Shown here: positions 49,116 through 55,167 of the stretch, piece by piece
Numbering within the stretch: the stretch's first letter is position 1
Layout: each line of letters starts with the position of its first letter
Assembly: GCA_910579735.1 (NCBI GenBank)
Contig: CAJTUZ010000001.1
Location: 62,001-126,000, forward strand
Direction: 5' to 3'
Source: an uncultured Lachnospiraceae bacterium
Lineage (GTDB): Bacteria > Bacillota > Clostridia > Lachnospirales > Lachnospiraceae
Length of the DNA stretch: 64,000 nt
Made by a program: the position numbers and the translations under genes
Notes under the pieces: model-generated
What the model saw: only the letters and a program-made list of their open reading frames with translations
The model's database searches: none
What the model was told of the DNA's origin: nothing

Positions 49116-49947
49116 CGGAAAAGTAAGAGAAATCTATGACGTTTCGGACAGCCATCTGGTGATCGTGACGACCGACAGGATCTCTGCATTTGACCGCATT
49201 CTGCCGGTGACAATAAAAGATAAGGGGATCGTATTAAACTCGTTATCGAATTTCTGGTTTGCTAAAACACGGCATATCGTTCCCAACCATATCGTAGAGG
49301 AGCGGAATGAAAATATGCCGCCGTATTTTCGGACTGCCTGTTTTAAAGACCGTACGGTAATGGTTGAAAAACTGGACATGCTTCCTTTTGAATTTGTCAT
49401 ACGGGGGTATTTGTTCGGCAGTATGTGGGAAGCGTATCGAAACGGGGCGGACTTTTGCGGAGTGAGACTGCCGGCAGGCTGTAAACTGGCGCAAAAACTG
49501 GCAAAACCCGTTTTGACGCCGGCGCTGAAAAAGGATGTCGGACATGATGAATATGTCAGCATGAAAGAGGTGGAAGCCGGACTGGGAGAGCGTACGGCAG
49601 GGCAGCTTGAAGAATATTGTTTCAGACTTTATGAAACGTGCAGTGAATATGCTTTTTCTAAAGGGCTGATCATTGCGGATGCCAAGTTTGAATTTGGCCG
49701 GAATAAACAGGGAGAGCTCGTTTTGGCTGATGAAATATTCACACCCGATGCAAGCAGATATTGGGATGCTGACAGTTACGAAGCCGGGGTTTTGCCGGAT
49801 TCATTTGATAAACAATTCCTGCGTAACTGGCTGTTGAACAATAAAGTAAATGGTGAATTTCAATTTGACAAAGTACCGGCAAACGTATTGATCCGGACCG
49901 GAAAACTGTATCATGAATGTTTTAACAGACTTGTTAGAAGATTATGA
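49099..49947 (+). CDS. purC: Phosphoribosylaminoimidazole-succinocarboxamide synthase (SAICAR synthetase)
   Basis: A 282-residue ATP-dependent ligase of purine synthesis that joins CAIR and aspartate. Motifs are YSGKVREIYD (residues 4-13, ATP loop), TTDRISAFDRILP (about 24-36), FEFVIRGYLFGSMWEAY (about 95-111), the Asp/Glu stretch LIIADAKFEFG (about 191-201), and DEIFTPDASRYWD (about 212-224). Length matches the longer (about 290 aa) PurC type. The ATG at 49099 lies inside the preceding gene, preceded by GGAGAAGG. No other pur gene is near, so it is separated from a classical pur operon. A methyltransferase fragment begins at its 3' end. Confidence 0.93.
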   Translation: MKPVYSGKVREIYDVSDSHLVIVTTDRISAFDRILPVTIKDKGIVLNSLSNFWFAKTRHIVPNHIVEERNENMPPYFRTACFKDRTVMVEKLDMLPFEFVIRGYLFGSMWEAYRNGADFCGVRLPAGCKLAQKLAKPVLTPALKKDVGHDEYVSMKEVEAGLGERTAGQLEEYCFRLYETCSEYAFSKGLIIADAKFEFGRNKQGELVLADEIFTPDASRYWDADSYEAGVLPDSFDKQFLRNWLLNNKVNGEFQFDKVPANVLIRTGKLYHECFNRLVRRL

Positions 49948-50053
49948 CTATCTTCCGGACAGAGAATATGATATCATATTCAGAATCGGGGTACTGCATC
50001 TGATCCTTTTTGACGAGAGGAAAGAACTATGCGGCAGTTTCCCTCATAAATAA
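49940..50053 (+). pseudogene. Methyltransferase gene fragment after purC
   Basis: In one open frame (49940-50053) the stretch reads DYDYLPDREYDIIFRIGVLH, then LILFDERKELCGSF. This matches the segment FDYRPESEYDIIFSSGVLHF plus LPPAERKGFCDSL of the HTH-methyltransferase 1.2 kb upstream at about 19 of 32 positions. It has no start, begins inside the purC stop region and ends at a TAA. It is a diverged scrap of a paralogous gene, left by duplication or recombination. Confidence 0.7.
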
Positions 50054-50068
50054 TACATGGAGGAGATC

Positions 50069-50653
50069 ATGACTGAGAGAGAAAAAATGTTGGCAGGAGA
50101 GCTTTATGACTGCGGGGATGCGGAATTGTTGACAAGGTGGCACAAGGCGAAGGATCTGGTGAGAGATTATAATCATACCGATTCCGCGGATACAGAGAAA
50201 AAGGAAACAATCTTACGGGAACTGCTTGGCGGAAAGGGCAGCAACCTTTGGATAACCGCGCCGTTTTTTGCTGACTATGGCAACAATATTTATTTCGGCA
50301 ATAACTGTGAGGTCAACATGAACTGTACTTTTTTGGATGATAATGTGATCCGTATCGGGGATAATGCGCTTATTGCGCCTAATGTACAGATCTATACGGC
50401 ATTTCATCCGACGAATGCGGCAGACCGTTTTGGCGAACCGAAAGAGGACGGCTCGTTTGAGTTTTGCAAAACGCAGACGGCTCCCGTCACGATAGGAAAT
50501 AATGTCTGGATCGGCGGCGGCGCCATTATCATGCCGGGCGTTACCATAGGCGATAATGTTGTGATCGGAGCCGGAAGCGTCGTTACCAAAGACATTCCGG
50601 ACAATACCGTAGCCTGCGGCAATCCCTGCCGGGTTATGAGAGCGAATCAATAA
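50069..50653 (+). CDS. Sugar O-acetyltransferase 2 (maltose acetyltransferase family)
   Basis: A 194-residue left-handed beta-helix enzyme. The N-terminal MAT domain starts MTEREKMLAGELYDCGDAEL, a textbook maltose/galactoside acetyltransferase beginning. The hexapeptide coils include IYFGNNCEVNMNCTFLDDN and VTIGNNVWIGGGAIIMPGVT, and the catalytic His is in YTAFHPTNA (near residue 114). GGAGGAG at 50060-50066 fixes the ATG at 50069. It is more typical in length than the paralogue at 34247. Physiological acceptor unknown. Confidence 0.92.
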   Translation: MTEREKMLAGELYDCGDAELLTRWHKAKDLVRDYNHTDSADTEKKETILRELLGGKGSNLWITAPFFADYGNNIYFGNNCEVNMNCTFLDDNVIRIGDNALIAPNVQIYTAFHPTNAADRFGEPKEDGSFEFCKTQTAPVTIGNNVWIGGGAIIMPGVTIGDNVVIGAGSVVTKDIPDNTVACGNPCRVMRANQ

Positions 50654-50657
50654 AAGT

Positions 50658-51602
50658 ATGAGAAAAAGAATCTTCTGCATGCTGCTATGTGTGCTTGTTT
50701 TAACAGGCTGCGCCGGCCGCATAACCAAAAGACAGCCTGTTCTCCGGGGCGGAATCATATCAACAGCCGATGAAAAAACAGATTTGTTCATGATAAAAAA
50801 AGCCGCAGATATCATGGCAGAAAGCACGGAACCGGAAGCGGAAATCATAGAAACGGACTGGGCGGCATATTTTGAAGGGTTAAACGGTGCGGCTGTTTTC
50901 TATGATGCCGCGCAGGGACAATACAGGATATATAACGAAGAACTTGCAGCGGTCCGCCGCTCTCCGTGCTCTACCTTTAAGATCATATCGTCTCTGATTG
51001 CCATGGAAAACGGTATCATAGAGCCGGCGGATTCTACCCGTGCGTGGAGCGGTGAGATATTCTGGAATGAAAAGTGGAATACGGATCTTGCCTTTGAACA
51101 GGCCTTCCGGGAGTCCTGCGTCTGGTATTTCAGGGAAGTCATAGACGAGATCGGACAGGAGCTGATGGAAGAGGAACTGCATAAACTGCAATACGGGAAC
51201 TGCGACATTTCCGATTGGGAGGGGCGTCTGAACACGAATAATAACAACCGGGCGCTGACCGGCTTTTGGATCGAGTCATCGCTTGCGATCTCGCCAAAAG
51301 AACAGACGGAAGTGATGGAGCGTATTTTCGGAGAAGATTCCGTATATGCAGGACAGACGAAAGAAGAACTAAAGCAGGTTATGGCGGTGACGGGACCGGA
51401 TGACACGGAGATTTCCATATACGGCAAAACAGGAATGGGCAAGGCGCAGGGCATTGTTGTGGATGCCTGGTTTACCGGATTTATGGAAAGTGCAAAAGGA
51501 AAGATCTATTTCTGCATTTATCTTGGCAGAACGGATGACAGAAATGTGTCCAGTACTGTGGCGAAAGAGATTGCGGTTCAAATCTGCAGGGAGATCGGTT
51601 AA
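50658..51602 (+). CDS. Class D beta-lactamase-like lipoprotein (OXA family fold)
   Basis: A 314-residue protein with lipoprotein signal (MLLCVLVLTGC, Cys near residue 16), an 80-residue linker and a serine penicillin-recognising domain. Active-site motifs fit class D beta-lactamases: STFK (Ser105, Lys108), SCV (Ser153), YGNCD (Tyr179-Asn181), the Trp in TGFWIESSL and KTG (Lys257). The spacings Ser-Ser 48 and Ser-Tyr 26 equal those of OXA enzymes (70-118-144). It could hydrolyse beta-lactams or be a penicillin-binding homologue without resistance effect. Start at 50658 is 4 bases after the acetyltransferase stop. Confidence 0.85.
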   Translation: MRKRIFCMLLCVLVLTGCAGRITKRQPVLRGGIISTADEKTDLFMIKKAADIMAESTEPEAEIIETDWAAYFEGLNGAAVFYDAAQGQYRIYNEELAAVRRSPCSTFKIISSLIAMENGIIEPADSTRAWSGEIFWNEKWNTDLAFEQAFRESCVWYFREVIDEIGQELMEEELHKLQYGNCDISDWEGRLNTNNNNRALTGFWIESSLAISPKEQTEVMERIFGEDSVYAGQTKEELKQVMAVTGPDDTEISIYGKTGMGKAQGIVVDAWFTGFMESAKGKIYFCIYLGRTDDRNVSSTVAKEIAVQICREIG

Positions 51603-51633
51603 AGAAAAAAAGAAATACGGCTGTCTGCCGTAT
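51601..51633 (-). terminator. Terminator of the 39-aa protein gene (minus strand)
   Basis: Stem ATACGGC/GCCGTAT (51615-51633) followed on the minus strand by a T-rich run (51601-51613). Confidence 0.7.
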
Positions 51634-51657
51634 ACTTTCCAAACAGGAACGAATTTA

Positions 51658-51689
51658 CGCCATAGCAGGATGCTGTACCTGCTATGGCG
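51658..51689. repeat. Perfect 12-bp inverted repeat between convergent genes
   Basis: CGCCATAGCAGG (51658-51669) with CCTGCTATGGCG (51678-51689) and an 8-nt loop. No T-run on either side; it sits between the two convergent terminators. Confidence 0.7.
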
Positions 51690-51691
51690 GC

Positions 51692-51728
51692 ATCAGGATT
51701 ACGCGTTGTCGTTATCCTGATTTTTTTT
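51692..51728 (+). terminator. Terminator of the class D beta-lactamase-like gene
   Basis: ATCAGGAT (51692-51699) with ATCCTGAT (51714-51721), inner ACG/CGT pairs, then eight T residues. It overlaps the 3' end of the small minus-strand gene. Confidence 0.8.
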
Positions 51729-51818
51729 CTTTTTCATCTTAACAACAGCGCTGATGATGCAAATTGCTGCGACAGCCACAAAAGCAATGTCAACGATCAT
51801 GTTCATTGATTCAAACAT
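51699..51818 (-). CDS. Small membrane protein (39 aa)
   Basis: A 39-residue frame, convergent with the beta-lactamase-like gene. It begins MFESMNMIVDIAFVAVAAIC, forms one membrane helix (about residues 7-26) and ends in a basic then acidic tail (KMKKKKNQDNDNA). A strong AAAGGAGG (51830-51837 on this strand) precedes it, although the spacing is 11 nt, and a minus-strand terminator follows. The helix plus Lys stop-transfer tail is typical of small regulatory or stress membrane proteins. No family recognised. The large palindromic repeat lies just upstream. Confidence 0.6.
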   Translation of the reverse strand: MFESMNMIVDIAFVAVAAICIISAVVKMKKKKNQDNDNA

Positions 51819-51851
51819 AATGTATCGAGCCTCCTTTCTTGGTTTTTTTAT

Positions 51852-52056
51852 TAGACGATTGCGAAACGCCGAGGCAGAGGAAAAAGTTTCTGCTTCGAGG
51901 CGCGCTCCCGCTCCATTAAAAACGCAGCGGTACTAAGTTCGAGATGCATTTCATGCCCCTCTCACTAAGAATAAAGTTACTTTTAGTAACTTGCGTTTTT
52001 AGAGGGCCCTTCAGCAGAAATCTTTTTCCTCTGCCGCGGCGTTTCGCAATCGTCTA
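51852..52056. repeat. Large palindromic repeat element, copy 2
   Basis: A 205-bp element with the same core and orientation as copy 1 (27289-27518): AAAAAGTTTCTG, TTAAAAACGCAGCGGTACTA, GCGTTTTTAGAGGGCCCTT, CAGAAATCTTTTTCC. The outer arms (51852-51880 and 52028-52056) pair over 29 bp with one mismatch but share no sequence with the arms of copy 1. The variable inner segment also differs; it has its own hairpin AAGTTACT/AGTAACTT near 51974-51992. It lies between the stop of the GNAT gene (17 bases away) and the ribosome binding site of the 39-aa gene. Confidence 0.9.
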
Positions 52057-52072
52057 TTTTTTTATGATATTT

Positions 52073-52603
52073 TTATAAAATGCATTCTAACTGACAGTCA
52101 AAAGGTTCTGCGGAAACATGTTTCTGGTCATAACTTTGCGCTTCGACGCATCCCATAGCCTGATAAAAAGCCTGACTTTCTACGGCGGAGTGTGCGGATA
52201 TATACAATTTACCGGCGCCCTGCTGCCTGGCCCATTTTTTGGCGGCGGAAAAAAGCGCTTTTCCGATTCCCTGTCCGCGCATGTCTTCCGATACATGGAT
52301 GCTTGAGAGATCAAGGTATCTTTGTCTGCCTCCAAACAACACCGGTTCAACGGAAACGAATCCCTTCAGAGCTTCACCGCTAAAAGCGGCATTCACGTAA
52401 CCGCCGGTACGGACGGTGTTCTGCAGACAGGAAATTAAAGTATGGTAGTCCTCCTCCGACCAGTCGTCCACAAAAGGAGCGCTTTTTATGATCCATGAAC
52501 CGTTTTCTTTTCGATAGCAGTCCGTGACATTCTGGTGACGGATAAAATTGCTGAACAGTTCACGGGTTATTTCCTCTTCCCTCAGTTCTCTGTAACGTAT
52601 CAT
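52073..52603 (-). CDS. GNAT-family N-acetyltransferase
   Basis: A 176-residue GNAT protein. The acetyl-CoA binding motif A is SSIHVSEDMRGQGIGKALFS (about residues 105-124) with the R-x-x-G-x-G/A loop, followed by the AKKWARQQGAGKLYISAHS motif B region and FYQAMGCVEAQSY. The N-terminal part MIRYRELREEEIT is a common start in this superfamily. Acceptor unknown. It has AAGGAG upstream at 52614-52619 on the minus strand and appears to be transcribed toward the palindromic repeat and the 39-aa gene. Confidence 0.88.
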   Translation of the reverse strand: MIRYRELREEEITRELFSNFIRHQNVTDCYRKENGSWIIKSAPFVDDWSEEDYHTLISCLQNTVRTGGYVNAAFSGEALKGFVSVEPVLFGGRQRYLDLSSIHVSEDMRGQGIGKALFSAAKKWARQQGAGKLYISAHSAVESQAFYQAMGCVEAQSYDQKHVSAEPFDCQLECIL

Positions 52604-52748
52604 AACGTGCGGACTCCTTATTTCGGTGTTCTATTTATTATAGTACAGGATTTCGACAGAATTGGCAAGTGTCAGTATGGTTTATTGATCAAAAAATGAC
52701 TGTAATTTTTCTATTTGCCGGTTTTTACTATATTTTAAAAATTAGTAC

Positions 52749-52777
52749 TTGACAATACATAGTAGCAGGCTTAATCT
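52749..52777 (+). promoter_or_regulatory. Probable promoter of the PadR operon
   Basis: TTGACA at 52749-52754, a 17-bp spacer and TAATCT at 52772-52777 (weak -10). It is 40 bases before the PadR start at 52817. Confidence 0.5.
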
Positions 52778-52816
52778 AATACTATAAGAGGCAAAGCGAA
52801 AGGCACGGTTATCAGC

Positions 52817-53140
52817 ATGAATCCACAATTTAAAAAAGGAGTATTGGAACTCATAGTTCTGGAATCAGTATGCCAAAAAGATATGTACGGATATGAGCTT
52901 GTAGAAGAGGTGTCGGAAGTGATCGATGTCAATGAAGGAACGATCTATCCTCTTTTAAAGAGACTGACAAACGAACGTTATTTCGAGACCTATCTGCGGG
53001 AGTCGTCCGAAGGACCGCCCAGAAAATATTATCACCTGACGGCCGCGGGAATCCTGTATAGAGACTCTCTGGCAGCGGAGTGGAAGGAATTTCAGACGAG
53101 GGTCAACAAGTTTTTGGAGGAGAGAGACAGGCATGAATAA
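52817..53140 (+). CDS. PadR-family transcriptional regulator
   Basis: A 107-residue winged-helix repressor: LELIVLESVCQKDMYGYELV (about residues 9-28), VNEGTIYPLLKRLTNERYFE (recognition helix region, about 39-58) and the wing ESSEGPPRKYYHLTAAG (about 63-79). PadR proteins dimerise through a C-terminal helix and bind ATAC/GTAT-type sites. The stop overlaps the DUF1700 gene start by eight bases, a coupling seen widely in Firmicutes. Confidence 0.93.
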   Translation: MNPQFKKGVLELIVLESVCQKDMYGYELVEEVSEVIDVNEGTIYPLLKRLTNERYFETYLRESSEGPPRKYYHLTAAGILYRDSLAAEWKEFQTRVNKFLEERDRHE

Positions 53141-54167
53141 AGAAATATTTTTAACGCAGTTAAGAGAATATCTTAAAATACTTGAGGACCGGGAACAGGA
53201 AGATATTCTGGCGGAATATGCCCAGCATATCGATATGAAGATGCAGAAAGGCTTGAGCGAAGAGGAAGCTATCCGGGATTTCGGGCCGATGGAGGAGCTG
53301 GCCGCTGAGATTCTGGAAGCTTATCATGTGAAGCCGGACTTCGGAACTCAGAAGAAGCCGGCGCTTTTGCCGAAAGTAAAAGAAGGAATTGCCGATGGCG
53401 GGAAATTTTTTATGCGGTCTGGCCGTTTTATGAAAGAAAAATTCTTTAAGATGATCCGGGCGGCCGGACGCATCCTGGGTTTTTTTGGCAGGAAAGCAAT
53501 CGCTTTTGCCGGTTGGATTGGCCGTCCCTTCAGAAAGAAAAAAGATCTTTTAGAAAATCATGAAAATATGCGGTATCTGCCTGCAGATGCGGGTGGCGCA
53601 GAATTGGCAGAGGGTATGGAAACCGCATGGGAATTGCAGGCGGGGGCACTGCCTGGCGCAGAAGAAAGCGGCAGTACGGTGCGGACAGCCGGACAGAAAA
53701 GAAAAACGACAGAGAAAGGAACGAAAAGTATGACGGGATATGCGGGTGGATTTTTCCGGGCGGCCGGGCACGGGATCGTAACGTTATGGAGACTGTTTGT
53801 GAAGTTTTGTATCGGATGTATGAAATTATTTTGGAACTGCGGATGTTTGTTCTTTTCCCTGTTTACCGGGATCATGACAATGCTTGCAGTATTCGGACTG
53901 GGAACCTCGGTCATCTTCTTATATCAGGGGTATCCGTTTAACGGCATCGTGATCACAATGATAGGAGCCATTCTCTGCGGCGGTGCGCTTACCTGTATAG
54001 TATTCAGTATGATCATCAGGAAGCAGAAAACCGGAAACGATACGCAAAAATATGCCGGAGAAAACAGAGAAAAAGAGGCGGAAGATACTCTGAAGAGAGC
54101 GGCGCAGGACAGGCCCGGAGAGGCCCTGGAAGATAAGGAATACACAGGAGAAAGGGAGAGTTGCTGA
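53133..54167 (+). CDS. DUF1700/HAAS-domain membrane protein
   Basis: A 344-residue protein. The N-terminal 70 residues (FLTQLREYLKILEDREQEDI, then LSEEEAIRDFGPMEELAAEI) are the HAAS/DUF1700 helical domain that accompanies PadR regulators. A basic, low-complexity middle (about residues 75-200) follows, then three or four hydrophobic helices (about 205-225, 230-255 and 265-295) and a charged Glu/Arg-rich tail. It probably anchors or senses at the membrane and modulates PadR-dependent expression (inference from the family pairing). Confidence 0.85.
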   Translation: MNKEIFLTQLREYLKILEDREQEDILAEYAQHIDMKMQKGLSEEEAIRDFGPMEELAAEILEAYHVKPDFGTQKKPALLPKVKEGIADGGKFFMRSGRFMKEKFFKMIRAAGRILGFFGRKAIAFAGWIGRPFRKKKDLLENHENMRYLPADAGGAELAEGMETAWELQAGALPGAEESGSTVRTAGQKRKTTEKGTKSMTGYAGGFFRAAGHGIVTLWRLFVKFCIGCMKLFWNCGCLFFSLFTGIMTMLAVFGLGTSVIFLYQGYPFNGIVITMIGAILCGGALTCIVFSMIIRKQKTGNDTQKYAGENREKEAEDTLKRAAQDRPGEALEDKEYTGERESC

Positions 54168-54169
54168 TT

Positions 54170-54688
54170 ATGAGAAGACTGCATATAATTTTGATCATGA
54201 TATTTTGTTTCGGCGTTTTAGTATGTGGATTGGGAATCGGTGTGATGCTTATGGAATTCAGCGGTCTGCAATACGGCGGTGAACTGCTGATCGGCAGTAA
54301 CAATATGACGACTGAAACGATCGATGTGAAATTTGAGACGGAAAACGGAGAGAAAACGATATCGCAACGGTATTATCCGAATGCAGAGAAATATCATGGG
54401 GTACAGGCAGACAGCAGCGTACCCAAAGATACCGTACGTTTTCAGATAACATATAATGAGGACGTTATCGAGCCGTATGCATACTGGGATGAAGATGAGG
54501 AAAAAGTTCTCTGTTCCTGGTATTGGTGCGGGCGTGACGATGAACTGGCGCTTATGATGGAAGCCAAAGATGTGATCCTGCAGAATTTAAAAGAGGGAAA
54601 GCTGGTTTCCATAAACCGGTTAACGATAGAAGAAATCAGCGTATTCGTCAATCCGGCGGATATTAATGACGTTAGGTATCTGTATTAA
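54170..54688 (+). CDS. Hypothetical exported or membrane-anchored protein of the PadR operon
   Basis: A 172-residue protein starting MRRLHIILIMIFCFGVLVCG, one N-terminal membrane helix or signal, followed by an extracytoplasmic domain with many Asp/Glu/Tyr residues (YAYWDEDEEKVLCSWYWCGR). The two nearby Cys could form a disulfide. No family recognised. ATG 54170 is two bases after the DUF1700 stop, so it is the third gene of the PadR operon. GGGAG at 54154-54158 supports this start, although a TTG at 54161 is possible. Confidence 0.65.
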   Translation: MRRLHIILIMIFCFGVLVCGLGIGVMLMEFSGLQYGGELLIGSNNMTTETIDVKFETENGEKTISQRYYPNAEKYHGVQADSSVPKDTVRFQITYNEDVIEPYAYWDEDEEKVLCSWYWCGRDDELALMMEAKDVILQNLKEGKLVSINRLTIEEISVFVNPADINDVRYLY

Positions 54689-54736
54689 AAGGGGTAAGGC
54701 AGGGTTGGCTTTCCGCAGATTTATCAAACATTTCTC

Positions 54737-54765
54737 TTGACAAAAAAATTGCAATTTACTATAGT
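54737..54765 (+). promoter_or_regulatory. valS promoter
   Basis: TTGACA at 54737-54742, a 17-bp spacer and TATAGT at 54760-54765. Transcription should start near 54772, at the 5' end of the T-box leader. Confidence 0.9.
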
Positions 54766-54771
54766 TGACTA

Positions 54772-55073
54772 TAACGAATAACACAAAGGTAATGACAAAG
54801 AGGAGTACGTAGTCATCCGCCGCCAGAGAGAGCGCCGCAGGCTGAGAGGACGCTTCGGAGAGGGATTACGGAAGGTAGCTTTGGAACCGGAACGCCGAAC
54901 CGGGCAGTCCATGATCATGACAGATCTCATGATGCGGCAGTCCCATACAGTAAGCGTTCCCGCCCTATCCCCGTTACAGGATAAGATTCTGACAGGAATC
55001 ACGGAGTGACAAACCAAGGTGGTACCGCGTACATTACGCCCTTTGCTGACAATAGCCGGCAGAGGGTTTTTTT
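54772..55073 (+). promoter_or_regulatory. T-box leader (tRNA-Val sensing) of valS
   Basis: A 300-nt leader with the order of a T-box riboswitch: Stem I with the AGAGAG motif (about 54825) and GCTGAGAG (54841-54848), a candidate specifier GTA (Val) at 54875-54877, and the T-box sequence AACCAAGGTGGTACCGCG at 55012-55029 whose antiterminator bulge pairs with the tRNA acceptor end. The terminator is CCCTTTGC (55039-55046) with GCAGAGGG (55059-55066) and seven T residues. Uncharged tRNA-Val should allow read-through into valS. The exact specifier is my best reading of the loop and is less certain than the rest. Confidence 0.93.
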
Positions 55074-55167
55074 GCGTATCCATTGTGTGGAGGTGAAAGC
55101 AAGGCCTGCCCGCTCTGCCTCCACGCCTTGCTTTCCTGCAAAACCCATTATAGAAAAGGAGACAAAC

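Noticed and set aside
55006..55167. N-terminal extension of valS
   Set aside because: The extension lies over the T-box and terminator of the leader; AAAGGAG and family alignment place the start at 55168.
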